This document shows positions 8,849 through 16,957 of a stretch of 64,000 nucleotides of DNA, in pieces; the stretch's first letter is position 1, and each line of letters opens with the position of its first letter. This stretch comes from CAYRTV01 sp964505785. Lineage in GTDB: Bacteria > Acidobacteriota > Aminicenantia > Aminicenantales > Aminicenantaceae. The position numbers and the translations under genes were made by a program. The stretch covers positions 124,001 to 188,000 of the forward strand of contig CAZDJZ010000003.1 in NCBI GenBank assembly GCA_964505785.1. Direction: 5' to 3'. Under the pieces are notes generated by a model. The model did not search any database and was not told the DNA's origin. It saw only the letters and a program-made list of their open reading frames with translations.

Positions 8849-9423
8849 TGGATCTTTTTACCATATTAATACTGGCAGTTTTTGTTAACAATTTTGTTTT
8901 ATATTATTTCTTGGGCATTTGTCCTTTTCTTGGAGTCAGCAAGAAGATCGACTCTGCTTTTTCCATGGGAATGGCAGTGACCTTTGTCATGACCATCACA
9001 GCAGTTGTGTCCTGGATGATCAATCACTGGATTCTTATTCCCAATAACTTGAGTTATCTTCAGATTGTCACCTTCATCCTGGTTATAGCTTCCTTGGTCC
9101 AGCTGGTGGAAATGTTCATTCGCAAAATGAGCCCCCCCTTGTACCAAGCATTAGGGATTTATCTGCCTCTCATCACAACCAACTGCGCGATAATGGGTTT
9201 GGCCCTTCTGGCCGCCTTGAAGGAATATGACTTTATCACCACCGTCGTCTTCGGAGTCGGTTCCGGACTTGGCTTCACCCTGGCTATTGTCCTGATGGCC
9301 GGTATCAGGGAACAATTGGATATGGCGGATGTCCCCGAACCACTCAAAGGTGCAGGAATCGCATTAATCGTCGCCGGAATTATGGCCTTGGCCTTTACCG
9401 GCTTTTCAGGGATGATTCAATAA
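8845..9423 (+). CDS. rnfA: Rnf complex subunit A
   Basis: 192-residue membrane subunit, paralogous to RnfE and homologous to NqrE. Visible: NNFVLYYFLGICPFLGVSKK near the N-terminus, YLPLITTNCAIMG and GLGFTLAIVLMAGIREQLD. Cysteines in GICP and TNC match those that, together with RnfE, hold the membrane Fe-S centre. Start at the first of two adjacent ATGs (8845, 8848); the first overlaps the rnfE stop. Confidence 0.95.
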   Translation: MMDLFTILILAVFVNNFVLYYFLGICPFLGVSKKIDSAFSMGMAVTFVMTITAVVSWMINHWILIPNNLSYLQIVTFILVIASLVQLVEMFIRKMSPPLYQALGIYLPLITTNCAIMGLALLAALKEYDFITTVVFGVGSGLGFTLAIVLMAGIREQLDMADVPEPLKGAGIALIVAGIMALAFTGFSGMIQ

Positions 9424-10229
9424 TGGATATGTTAATACCGATTATAACCATGGGAGCGCTGGGCTTCCTTTTTTCAGTGGGTCTGGCTGTTGCCTACCAA
9501 AAATTAAAGGTTGAAGAAGACCCAAAGGTTGAAAAAATATCAGAAATTCTTCCTCAGGCCAATTGCGGCGCTTGCGGATATTCCGGCTGTCATGCCTTTG
9601 CCCAAGCCGTCGCCGCCGGAAAAGCAGAGCCGGCCGGATGCCCGGTGGGGGGAAGTGAAATTTCAGAAAAAATCGCCGGCATTCTGGGGGTGGAGTCTAC
9701 GGAAACGGTTAAAAAAATCGCCCGGCTTCACTGCCGAGGAACGAATGACGCTGCTAAATCCAGAGGGCAATATATAGGGATTACCACATGTGAAGCGGGC
9801 CACTTAGTCGGAGGCAACAAACAATGCGTCTACGGCTGCCTCGGCTTTGGTGATTGTGTCCGGTCCTGCCCGTTTGACGCCATCAAAATGGGAACAGACG
9901 GCTTGCCGGTCGTCGATGAAAACAAATGCACCGCCTGCGGAAAATGTGTGGACGCCTGTCCCCGCAACCTTTTGGAGCTTCATCCTCTTTCTCAAAATAT
10001 ACTGGTTTTCTGCCGTTCCCGGGACCGCGGCCCTTCCGCAAAAAAAGCCTGTAAAAACGCGTGTATCGCCTGCGGAATATGCGCTAAGGCCAGTCCCGAC
10101 GCCATTGTGGTGGAGGACAATCTTGCTGTCATAAAAGATTCCAAGAAAATTGAACCGGACCATATCGAAAAAATCGAAAAATGTCCGACCGGTGCTATCG
10201 GCCGGCTTAGAAAAGATAATGAAGGATGA
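9423..10229 (+). CDS. rnfB: Rnf complex subunit B (polyferredoxin)
   Basis: 268-residue subunit that receives electrons from ferredoxin. One N-terminal membrane helix (about 4-24) is followed by the four-cysteine domain NCGACGYSGCHAFAQAV...GCPVGG (about 45-75) and then several [4Fe-4S] motifs: CVYGCLGFGDCVRSCP, CTACGKCVDACP and CKNACIACGICAKASP, the last with its final cysteine in KCPTGAI. Length and motif order fit anaerobe-type RnfB. The ATG shares its first base with the rnfA stop; the end overlaps the RseC-like gene by 11 bases. Confidence 0.94.
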   Translation: MDMLIPIITMGALGFLFSVGLAVAYQKLKVEEDPKVEKISEILPQANCGACGYSGCHAFAQAVAAGKAEPAGCPVGGSEISEKIAGILGVESTETVKKIARLHCRGTNDAAKSRGQYIGITTCEAGHLVGGNKQCVYGCLGFGDCVRSCPFDAIKMGTDGLPVVDENKCTACGKCVDACPRNLLELHPLSQNILVFCRSRDRGPSAKKACKNACIACGICAKASPDAIVVEDNLAVIKDSKKIEPDHIEKIEKCPTGAIGRLRKDNEG

Positions 10230-10659
10230 AGGCATCGTGATTTCCACACAGGGAGAAATGGCTGAAGTGGAAGTGTCCTGCCTTGAGGGATGCCATGACT
10301 GTTCCGCCCGGAGCCTATGCGGTGTCGATACCCAAAAAAAAGGCTCCTTGAAGGCTTTGAATTCAGCGGGAGCTCACTCCGGCGATACGGTCAGTCTTGA
10401 TATTCCCGATTCCACTTACAACCGTCATTTAATCAGGCTGTTCGGCGGTCTTCTCGCCGGCGCCGTCACCGGTGCTTTCATGGGTTATATTCTGTCCCGG
10501 TATATTCCCATATCTGCAGATTTTTCAGCATTTCTCGGGCTCTTCCTGGGAGGAGGAGTCTCCGGATGGATGCTTTTTCATCAATTGCGCAGGGATTCCC
10601 GGAGTATATATCCCGTCATAACCGGCATTATCCCGCAAAAAGGAGAATCAAATGGATAG
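10219..10659 (+). CDS. SoxR-reducing-system protein RseC family
   Basis: 146-residue membrane protein. N-terminal cysteine cluster CLEGCHDCSARSLCG (residues about 16-30) is the RseC/MucC signature, followed by a small beta domain (GDTVSLDIPDSTYNRHL) and two hydrophobic segments (about 70-90 and 96-116). RseC proteins often accompany Rnf and are proposed to help Rsx/Rnf reduce SoxR in enterobacteria; no SoxR is seen here, so a role in Rnf maturation or redox tuning is inference. Start chosen at MKDEGIVIS, the usual family N-terminus, overlapping rnfB by 11 bases. Confidence 0.8.
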   Translation: MKDEGIVISTQGEMAEVEVSCLEGCHDCSARSLCGVDTQKKGSLKALNSAGAHSGDTVSLDIPDSTYNRHLIRLFGGLLAGAVTGAFMGYILSRYIPISADFSAFLGLFLGGGVSGWMLFHQLRRDSRSIYPVITGIIPQKGESNG

Positions 10660-11371
10660 AAGAAACTTTTTACAGACGTTATTGACTGCACCGTTGTTAG
10701 CCCAATATATTCAAGCCTCGCAGAGCAATGCCCGCCAGCAAGAATACTACCTGATTTCCGATACCCCTGACCAATGGCTGGATTTTTTATTCATGGAAGC
10801 CGGCACTCAGCAATCTTCCGGACGTTTTGCTTTCTTGAACCAGCACCCGCAAAAAAAACATATTCAGCGGCACTTGATTAAATCAGAATGGAAACCGGTA
10901 GATAAGCCGGCTAAAGCCAATCTCTGCATTTCCGGAAGCCGCCTGCAATCGCCGGCTTCGCCATCCTTCACCTTGGTTGAAAAAGGCCGGATCCGTGACA
11001 TTCGATCTGACCGCCTCTATCCCTTATGGAAAAATTTCCAAACCCAGGCTCCTTCAAGACAGTTGACCACGCTTTCCTTTATGCCGCAAAAAGCCGGCCG
11101 CGGAAAAACCGCTGTTGTTTACCATCACGGCCGAAAAGTCGCGGTTTTTCCTTTAAACCAAAAACACACCAGGTTTTTCACAACCGGTTCCGGACGCATC
11201 ACCGTCAAAGTTGATCAGGGAAAAGCCTGGGTAGAAGACTCTCCCTGCGCTCAAAAAATCTGCCGTCATGCCGCCCCCATTTTCTTGGCCGGAGAACGGA
11301 TTATCTGCGCTCCCAACCGCTTTCTTCTCGAAATAGAAGGCGGCAGGGGAGTTGATACCGTACTGGGCTGA
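10652..11371 (+). CDS. NusG domain II-like exported protein with Tat-like leader
   Basis: 239 residues. N-terminus MDRRNFLQTLLTAPLLAQ resembles a twin-arginine signal (RRNFLQ). The C-terminal 80 residues fit the NusG domain II/KOW-like family found beside Rnf genes in many anaerobes: KVAVFPLNQK, GRITVKVDQGKAWVEDSPC and CRHAAPIFLAGERIICAPN, including the conserved cysteines of the DSPC-x3-IC-x6-G-x2-I-C-APN pattern. The middle part is not recognised. It overlaps the RseC-like gene by eight bases, so it is probably the last Rnf-linked gene. An accessory role in Rnf assembly or flavin/cluster maturation is inference. Confidence 0.7.
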   Translation: MDRRNFLQTLLTAPLLAQYIQASQSNARQQEYYLISDTPDQWLDFLFMEAGTQQSSGRFAFLNQHPQKKHIQRHLIKSEWKPVDKPAKANLCISGSRLQSPASPSFTLVEKGRIRDIRSDRLYPLWKNFQTQAPSRQLTTLSFMPQKAGRGKTAVVYHHGRKVAVFPLNQKHTRFFTTGSGRITVKVDQGKAWVEDSPCAQKICRHAAPIFLAGERIICAPNRFLLEIEGGRGVDTVLG

Positions 11372-11384
11372 ACTTCGCGGGACA

Positions 11385-12950
11385 ATGCCACTTTTTGCCG
11401 GATTGGATGTTTCAACCCAAAGCTGCAAGCTGGTCGTGATTGATCCCGGCAAGGGAGCCGTCGTTCATATCGATTTCATCCAGTATGACAAAGACCTTCC
11501 TGAATACAAAACCACTCTCGGAGTCATCTCCGGCCTTCCGGAGGGCTGCTCTGAATCAGACCCGAACATGTGGATTGATGCTGTTAACCGGGTCTTTGAA
11601 AACCTGCTCTCCTCTCCTGTTAACACCAAAGATATCCGCTGTATTTCTGTATCCGGACAAATGCACGGACTTGTGGCCCTGGATAAACATGACCGGTTAA
11701 CCCGTCCCCGCAGTAAATTATGGAACGATTATTCTACGGCGGAAGAATGCCGTATCCTGACAGAGGCCGTTGGTGGGAAAAAAGCGATGATCCGTCACGT
11801 CGGCAATACACAGCGGCCGGGATATACCGCGCCGAAAATCCTGCATATGAAAAGGCATGAGCCGGAGTTTTATCATAAAACCAATGTTTTTCTGGTGGTA
11901 CACAATTATATCAATTGGTATCTTTCCGGCGGGATTAAAATTATGGAACCCGGGGATGCATCCGGGACCGCGCTCTGGAACCCCAAAACCCGCGATTGGT
12001 CCCATAGGGTCATCTCCGCAATTGAACCCGGACTGCAGGATAAACTTCCTGCGGTTTGTCCTTCCCAAAGCATTATCGGGCCTATTTCCCCGCATCTGGT
12101 TAAAAAATTCGCCTTTTCCCCGGAATGTCAAATCGACGCCGGAAGCGGGGACAATATGTATGGAGCGGTAGGAACCGGCAATATCAATCCTGGAATGGTG
12201 ACCGTCAGTTTGGGGACAAGCGGAACCGCTGCCACTGTTTTAACCGAGCCTTTTATAGACCCCGCTGGAGAAATCGCATCTTTTTGTGACAGTACCGGTC
12301 AATACATGCCCCTGTTATGTGTATCTAATCTCGCCAATGGTTATAACCAATTTCTTCACCAATTTCAGCTGTCACATGAGGAATTCAGCCGTACCGTTTC
12401 TCAGACCCAGCCAGGAAACAGGGGAAGGGTTCTGATTCCCTGGTACTGCGGGGAAAGAACCCCTGACCTGCCGTTGGCGGCGCCGCTTTATTTTGGATTC
12501 AAGCCCGGAGATTTCAATCCGGCCGTCCTCTGCCGTGCGGTACTTGAGGGGCATATCCTTAACCTTTATGAAGGGTTCCGACGGCTTCCTGTCGAACCCA
12601 AGGAGATCCGTCTGACCGGAGGGCTGTCCCAATCGGAAGCCTGGGTTCAGGCCATAGCCGATATTTTCGACACGGAAACTGTCCCCGTCGAAGGAGAAGG
12701 GGCCGCTTTGGGAGCGGCCTTGCATGCCGCATGGGTCTGGCAAAAAAACAAAACCTCCGATTCCAGGCTGAATGATCTGGTGCGGGAATTTGTAACCACT
12801 TCTCCCTCACGCCGCCGGACACCCCGCGCACATTACAAGGCCCGCAACCGGGTACTTAAGCGGCTCTTTAAAGCCCTTAACTCCCGCCTGCGCGGAATTC
12901 CCAGCGATGACGATCCCTTTGTTCTTCACCGCAGGCTCTCGACAGAATAA
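11385..12950 (+). CDS. FGGY-family carbohydrate kinase (xylulokinase-like)
   Basis: 521-residue sugar kinase. N-terminal phosphate loop GLDVSTQSCKLVVID, then VSGQMHGLVALDKH and RPRSKLWNDYSTAEEC, which match eukaryote-type xylulokinases; the second ATP domain has TVSLGTSGTAATVL and LTGGLSQSEAWVQAIADIF. D-xylulose is the likeliest substrate but related polyols cannot be excluded. The C-terminal 60 residues are basic and arginine-rich (SPSRRRTPRAHYKARNR). ATG 11385 gives the usual MPLFAGLDVST start; a weak GGGA precedes it. It follows the NusG-II gene by 13 bases and may be the last gene of the rnf transcript, although functionally unrelated. Confidence 0.85.
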   Translation: MPLFAGLDVSTQSCKLVVIDPGKGAVVHIDFIQYDKDLPEYKTTLGVISGLPEGCSESDPNMWIDAVNRVFENLLSSPVNTKDIRCISVSGQMHGLVALDKHDRLTRPRSKLWNDYSTAEECRILTEAVGGKKAMIRHVGNTQRPGYTAPKILHMKRHEPEFYHKTNVFLVVHNYINWYLSGGIKIMEPGDASGTALWNPKTRDWSHRVISAIEPGLQDKLPAVCPSQSIIGPISPHLVKKFAFSPECQIDAGSGDNMYGAVGTGNINPGMVTVSLGTSGTAATVLTEPFIDPAGEIASFCDSTGQYMPLLCVSNLANGYNQFLHQFQLSHEEFSRTVSQTQPGNRGRVLIPWYCGERTPDLPLAAPLYFGFKPGDFNPAVLCRAVLEGHILNLYEGFRRLPVEPKEIRLTGGLSQSEAWVQAIADIFDTETVPVEGEGAALGAALHAAWVWQKNKTSDSRLNDLVREFVTTSPSRRRTPRAHYKARNRVLKRLFKALNSRLRGIPSDDDPFVLHRRLSTE

Positions 12951-13003
12951 CTCCTCACATTCCCTTTGCCCTAATTATTAGTTCGAAAATGGCCTGGCCT
13001 ATT

Positions 13004-13069
13004 CCTTAGAAAATGACAGCACCGCTGTCATCCTGAGGGCACATTAGCGCCCAAAGGATCTCAAGCTGC
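13004..13069 (+). repeat. Family C repeat with leading hairpin
   Basis: CCTTAGAAAATGACAGC, loop ACC, GCTGTCATCCTGA: the seven-base arms TGACAGC (13014-13020) and GCTGTCA (13024-13030) are perfect. A second small hairpin GGGC...GCCC follows, then CAAAGGATCTCAAGCTGC (13052-13069), which recurs exactly inverted at 55590-55607. A related copy with compensatory stem changes is at 13483-13527. Confidence 0.65.
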
Positions 13070-13109
13070 CTCGCCCCCCCCTTCGTCATACTTGGCAAAG
13101 CGAAGCGAA

Positions 13110-13250
13110 GGATCTCCTTCTGCCCCGCCGGATCAAATATCAGCTTCCTCATATAAAAACCGTTTTCACATGGCAATAGATAAGGGCCATATCCCGCCGC
13201 CGCGCGTCTGTCCCCAGCGAGGACATCCGCTCCGATTCCGGCCTCGCTCT
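13110..13250 (+). repeat. Family B dispersed repeat, copy 1
   Basis: About 140 bp shared, in inverted orientation, with 63814-63950. Identical cores include CATATAAAAACCGTTT, GATAAGGGCCATATCCCGC, TCTGTCCCCAGCGAGGACAT and CTCCGATTCCGGCCTCGCT. The last two blocks contain AGCGAGG...CCTCGCT, able to form a stem. In addition 13173-13194 is repeated inverted at 13303-13324 (19 of 22 bases), so this copy can also form a long hairpin. No coding frame is conserved between copies as far as can be read. Confidence 0.7.
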
Positions 13251-13380
13251 CCCCTCCTGCGGAGAGGAACCGTGCCCGCTCGGCCTCCATACGGGCCGGC
13301 TTGGACATGACCCTTATCCATTGCGGCCGTTCACTTTGAGACTTTCATCGTTCCGGGTTCCGGGTGAATTATATACATGC

Positions 13381-13422
13381 TTCATTCATAAAAAATTGCG
13401 CTGTTTTTGCAATCTCGGCCCG
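13381..13422 (+). repeat. Family A repeat, partial copy
   Basis: TTCATTCATAAAAAATTGCGCTGTTTTTGC matches the left end of family A (compare 3718 and 28084), followed by an abbreviated right side, AATCTCGGCCCG. Confidence 0.5.
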
Positions 13423-13482
13423 TAAAAAAGCCTTGCACGTTATTTTCAATCCATGCGGGTGGCAAGACTGTCATGTGCAGTA

Positions 13483-13527
13483 CCTTAGAAAATGACAAGT
13501 CCTTGTCATCCTGATGAGCGAAGCGAA
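13483..13527 (+). repeat. Family C repeat with leading hairpin, second copy
   Basis: CCTTAGAAAATGACAAG, loop TC, CTTGTCATCCTGATGAGCG. Arms TGACAAG (13493-13499) and CTTGTCA (13502-13508) pair perfectly. Relative to 13014-13030 two stem pairs are changed on both sides, keeping the pairing. Confidence 0.6.
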
Positions 13528-13566
13528 CAGACTGAACAGACCGAATAGACTTAGATAGACTTAGCC
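13527..13566. repeat. 9-10 bp tandem repeat (family D) running into radC
   Basis: Successive units resembling GAACAGACT, GAACAGACC, GAATAGACT, TAGATAGACT. The same motif family recurs at 57031-57080 as 10-base units (AGACTTAGAT, GGACTTAGAA). The radC stop and its last two to three codons lie inside this repeat. Confidence 0.6.
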
Positions 13567-14306
13567 TGTGTTTCTTCCCGCAATCCGCGAAAAATGGTTT
13601 CATAGTCTTCAATCAAACCCTCATCGGCAAAGCTGAAGTATCGGTTGTTCCCGATAATAATGTGATCAAGAACTTTAATCTGCATCACTCCGGCGGAAAA
13701 CACCAGGTCTTTGGTGATTTCGCGGTCGCATTGGGATGGGGCCGGGTCTCCAGAAGGATGATTATGAACAAAAATCAGAGAGATTGCATTGAATTTCAAA
13801 GCAGCCCGGATGATTTCGCGGGGGTAAACAACGCTTGAATCCACCGTGCCCTCAAAAATGGTCTTTTCTTCGATAATCCTGTTCTTGGCATCCAGAAACA
13901 GCACTTTGAATTTTTCCCGCGAGGATTCCCGCATAGTATGATACAGGTAATCAAAAACTTCCCGGGATGAGTTGCAGGCCCGGCGGCTCATCATACGGTC
14001 TTTTAAGAAACGCCGGGACACTTCCCGAATGAGTTTTATCCCAAAAATATTATGCGGCCCCACTCCTGGTATTTCCTGAAGATCCTCTTCTTCTGCCTCC
14101 AATACCGCACTCAGGGTTTTAAAGCGTTCCAGAGCCTTTTTTGCCGGGCCTTTACAGTCTTTTCGCGGAGTGCCCAAAGTAAGAAGAAGTTCAATAATTT
14201 CATAATCAAGAAATCCGGCAAGCCCGCCTTGCAGAAATTTTTTCTGCAAACGGCGGCGGTGGCCGCCCGCACCGGGCTTTTCATATCCAGACATGTTCAG
14301 TTCCAT
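13551..14306 (-). CDS. radC: RadC family JAB-domain protein
   Basis: 251 residues. N-terminal helix-hairpin-helix-like part (QEIPGVGPHNIFGIKLI) and a C-terminal JAMM/MPN domain with its metal motif complete: VHNHPSGDPAPSQCD plus an upstream glutamate in EKTIFEGTVDSSVVYPREI. Named for DNA repair, but the biochemical activity of RadC is not established. ATG at 14306 touches its AGAAGG; ATG 14294 (MSGYEKPG) is an alternative with better spacing. The last residues (AKSI) and the stop are written by tandem repeat sequence, suggesting the natural C-terminus was altered by repeat insertion. Confidence 0.88.
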   Translation of the reverse strand: MELNMSGYEKPGAGGHRRRLQKKFLQGGLAGFLDYEIIELLLTLGTPRKDCKGPAKKALERFKTLSAVLEAEEEDLQEIPGVGPHNIFGIKLIREVSRRFLKDRMMSRRACNSSREVFDYLYHTMRESSREKFKVLFLDAKNRIIEEKTIFEGTVDSSVVYPREIIRAALKFNAISLIFVHNHPSGDPAPSQCDREITKDLVFSAGVMQIKVLDHIIIGNNRYFSFADEGLIEDYETIFRGLREETQAKSI

Positions 14307-14500
14307 CCTTCTACTTCAATAGACGGATCGCAATGTTTCAAATCTCAATTGGATGGACTGTTTATAATTCAATGTCAACTTGAGAATCGCAGCAGCGAAA
14401 GGACCTCAAGGGCTGCGCTTCATTATGGGGAAAGAGTGAGGGTTGCCATTCTGTCACCTTGATGCCTGCGAAGGAGAAGGGAGAGCTTGTGCGTTTTGCG

Positions 14501-15880
14501 TTAAGACAAATATTCATGAATGCTTTTAGCAGCCTTGCGGCCGTCGCCTAAGGCCAGGATAACTGTCGCATTACCGCGGACAGCATCTCCGCCGGCGAAC
14601 ACGCCGGGTATATTTGCAGCCAGATGTTCATCTACCTGGATCTGGCCCCAGCGATTGACTTCGAGCTCCTTGGCCCGGCTTAGGAAAAGACGGTTGGGTG
14701 TGCTTCCCAACGCTTCGACCAGTGTCTCGCAATCCAAACTGTATTCGCTTCCTTCGATTTTCACAGGCCGCGGGCGCCCGCTTTCATCCGGCTCAGATAA
14801 TTCCATCTTAAACATCTCCACTTCTTTTAACCAGCCATCATCATCTCCGGTAAGCTTCTTAGGTGAAACCAATTCCTGGAAGATCACTCCTTCCTCCAAA
14901 GCATGCTGGACTTCCTCATCTCTGGCCGGCGCTTCTTTTTTTGTGCGCCGGTAAAGAATATAAACCTTCTCTACTCCCAGCCGCAGAGCGCAGCGGGCGG
15001 CATCCATGGCCACATTCCCGGCCCCGATGATACCGATTGTCTTTCCGCATTCAATCGGCGTATCATAATCCGTAAATTTATAAGCCTTCATCAAATTGAC
15101 TCTGATAAGAAATTCATTGGCGGAATAAACTCCTTTTAAATTTTCTCCCGGAATTTTCATGAAAAGCGGAGCTCCTGCCCCTGTCCCAAGAAAAACGGCC
15201 TGGTAATTTTTCAGGAGCTCGTCAAAACTCAGGTTTTGACCGACAAAAAAATTCAGCTTGATATCCACTCCGATTTCATTCAAAAAATTTATCTCATAAT
15301 CAACAATTTCTGTTGGAAGCCGAAAAGCGGGTATCCCGTACTGAAGCACACCACCGGCCTTGTGGAGGGCCTCGAACATTGTTACCTGGTAGCCCTGTCT
15401 GCGTAAATCCACGGCGCAGCTGATCCCCGCAGGACCGGACCCGACCACGGCCACTTTTTCCGGCCGTTCCCGGATATGAAATTCCTCCTTGATGCCTCTT
15501 TTCCTTGCCCAATCCGCGACAAAAGCTTCCAATTTGCCAATATTGATTCCATTTTCACGGTGATAGAGCGGGCACACCCCTTCACACTGGGTTTCCTGCG
15601 GGCACACTCTTCCGGTTATGGCAGGAATAGGGTTATCCCGTTTCATAATAAAAAACGCACTCCGGAAACGCCCCCAGGAAACATTCCGGATCATCGCCAG
15701 TATCTTCATATTGATGGGACAGTCACTTTCACAGGGAACTCCGCTGCATTGAATACACCGGCGGGCTTCCCGGACAACTTCGTCTTCATTGTATCCATGG
15801 GGAACAGAAAAAAAATTATGGATTCTTTTATTTGGATCCTGTTCCCGCATCGGAACCCTTGTCCCTCCCAGCTTAATCAT
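14501..15880 (-). CDS. NfnB-type NADPH oxidoreductase large subunit (GltD/SudA-like)
   Basis: 459 residues. N-terminal double-cluster domain CIQCSGVPCESDCP and CPQETQCEGVCP, an FAD site VAVVGSGPAGISCAVDL near residue 145, and an NADPH site IGIIGAGNVAMDAARCAL near 285. This is the fold of glutamate synthase small subunit, SudA and NfnB; there is no glutamate synthase large subunit nearby and an NfnA-like gene directly precedes it, so NfnB (NADPH site of the electron-bifurcating NADH-dependent ferredoxin:NADP oxidoreductase) is the best reading. ATG 15880 has AGGTG seven bases upstream; GTG 15889 is an alternative. It overlaps the NfnA gene and is last in a five-gene overlapping operon. Confidence 0.85.
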   Translation of the reverse strand: MIKLGGTRVPMREQDPNKRIHNFFSVPHGYNEDEVVREARRCIQCSGVPCESDCPINMKILAMIRNVSWGRFRSAFFIMKRDNPIPAITGRVCPQETQCEGVCPLYHRENGINIGKLEAFVADWARKRGIKEEFHIRERPEKVAVVGSGPAGISCAVDLRRQGYQVTMFEALHKAGGVLQYGIPAFRLPTEIVDYEINFLNEIGVDIKLNFFVGQNLSFDELLKNYQAVFLGTGAGAPLFMKIPGENLKGVYSANEFLIRVNLMKAYKFTDYDTPIECGKTIGIIGAGNVAMDAARCALRLGVEKVYILYRRTKKEAPARDEEVQHALEEGVIFQELVSPKKLTGDDDGWLKEVEMFKMELSEPDESGRPRPVKIEGSEYSLDCETLVEALGSTPNRLFLSRAKELEVNRWGQIQVDEHLAANIPGVFAGGDAVRGNATVILALGDGRKAAKSIHEYLS

Positions 15881-16733
15881 GATCGACACCTATTTTCCGG
15901 CGATAATCCTGTTCCGCTTTTATTTCCTTTTTTTTAAACATTTCCAGCCGGCTGATCACGTCATCGAAATCGATTTTATGCGCATCAAATTCAGGACCGT
16001 CAATACAGGCCAGTTTCATCCTGCCGTCAATGTACGCCCGGCATCCCCCGCACATTCCTGTCCCGTCCACCATAATTGTGTTTAAACTGGCAATTGTAGT
16101 AATATTTTTATCCTTTGTTACACGGGCAGCCTCCCTCATCATAGCCGGTGGGCCAATGGTGATCACACGGTCGACTCCAGGACCTTGGAAGCAGCTTGAT
16201 TCGTCGATAACCTTTTGCAGGACATCCGTCACAAATCCCTTATGCCCACGGGATCCGTCATCCGTCGCCACCAATACATTTTGACTGCAATCCCGCAATT
16301 CTTTTTCCAGAATCAGCATTGAGACTGTCCTGGCTCCTATAATGGTGGTTACCGTGTTGCCGGCCTGAGACAATGCTCTGACAATAGGGTAAATGCAGGC
16401 AATCCCGGTTCCTCCTCCTACACATATCACCCGGCCGAACCGTTTTATCTCGGTTGGATTTCCCAAGGGTCCCACGCAATTCAGAATTTGATCGCCCTCC
16501 TTCCAGGTGCTGAGTTCTAAAGTGGATTTCCCAACCACTTGGAAAATCAACGTAATCGATCCTGCGCGCACATTCACATCCGCAACGGTTAGAGGAATCC
16601 GTTCACTTCGTTCATGCATGCGGATGATAACGAATTGTCCGGCTTGAAATCTGTCGGCCACATGAAACGCATCCAGTTCAATCAAAAATATTTCCGGGTT
16701 AAGCATCCGTTTGTGAATAATCCTGTGACTCAT
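15873..16733 (-). CDS. NfnA-type flavoprotein small subunit (SudB-like)
   Basis: 286-residue ferredoxin-NADP reductase-fold protein. FAD contact region RMHERSERIPLTVADVN, pyridine nucleotide loop VCVGGGTGIACIYPIV and C-terminal [2Fe-2S] motif VDGTGMCGGCR...LACIDGPEFD. In this motif an aspartate takes the place of the first cysteine, the pattern seen in NfnA rather than in dihydroorotate dehydrogenase PyrK. It therefore supplies the NADH/FAD half of an Nfn transhydrogenase with the next gene. ATG overlaps the preceding ferredoxin gene by four bases. Confidence 0.87.
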   Translation of the reverse strand: MSHRIIHKRMLNPEIFLIELDAFHVADRFQAGQFVIIRMHERSERIPLTVADVNVRAGSITLIFQVVGKSTLELSTWKEGDQILNCVGPLGNPTEIKRFGRVICVGGGTGIACIYPIVRALSQAGNTVTTIIGARTVSMLILEKELRDCSQNVLVATDDGSRGHKGFVTDVLQKVIDESSCFQGPGVDRVITIGPPAMMREAARVTKDKNITTIASLNTIMVDGTGMCGGCRAYIDGRMKLACIDGPEFDAHKIDFDDVISRLEMFKKKEIKAEQDYRRKIGVDHD

Positions 16734-16957
16734 GATGCCGCCTCATTCAACTCCTCAGCCACCCAAATAGCAAAGTCGGGGCAAAACATCTCACACAGGC
16801 CGCAATTGAGACACTTTTCCGGTTTAACAACCACAGGGGTACAGACACCGCGGCTGTTTTTGTTTTTGCCCAATTCCAAAACGCCTGTTTGGCAAACCGC
16901 CGCACATATCCCGCATCCTTTACAGCGGTCCTGAATAACGACAACTTCAACTTTCAT
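16730..16957 (-). CDS. Two-[4Fe-4S] ferredoxin, OFOR delta-like
   Basis: 75 residues, beginning MKVEVVVIQDRCKGCGIC. Two cluster motifs, CKGCGICAAVC and CLNCGLCEMFCP, separated by about 25 residues. Size and spacing match the delta subunit (KorD/PorD) of four-subunit 2-oxoacid:ferredoxin oxidoreductases. Start at 16957 gives the usual delta N-terminus and overlaps the end of the upstream beta-like gene by 11 bases; earlier in-frame ATGs lie inside that gene. It sits between two OFOR-beta-like proteins and NfnA, so it is a natural electron wire between them. Confidence 0.85.
   Translation of the reverse strand: MKVEVVVIQDRCKGCGICAAVCQTGVLELGKNKNSRGVCTPVVVKPEKCLNCGLCEMFCPDFAIWVAEELNEAAS

Larger units (their letters stand above)
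12951..13550. other. Repeat-rich gene-free region (600 bp)
   Basis: No supported coding sequence. It holds copies of four dispersed repeat families in succession: C (13004-13069, 13086-13116, 13483-13527), B (13110-13250), A (13381-13422) and the tandem family D (13527-13566, running into the radC stop). Open frames of 70-100 codons here (for example minus 13006-13308) follow repeat sequence, have unusual composition and match nothing recognisable. Confidence 0.7.

Noticed and set aside
13006..13308. 100-codon minus-strand frame, and a 72-codon plus-strand frame at 13092-13310
   Set aside because: Both run through repeat families B and C, have no ribosome site and no recognisable protein; the repeat explains them.
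14501..15880. Calling this gene glutamate synthase small subunit (gltD)
   Set aside because: No large subunit is present and the NfnA-like partner with its Asp-ligated 2Fe-2S motif favours NfnB.
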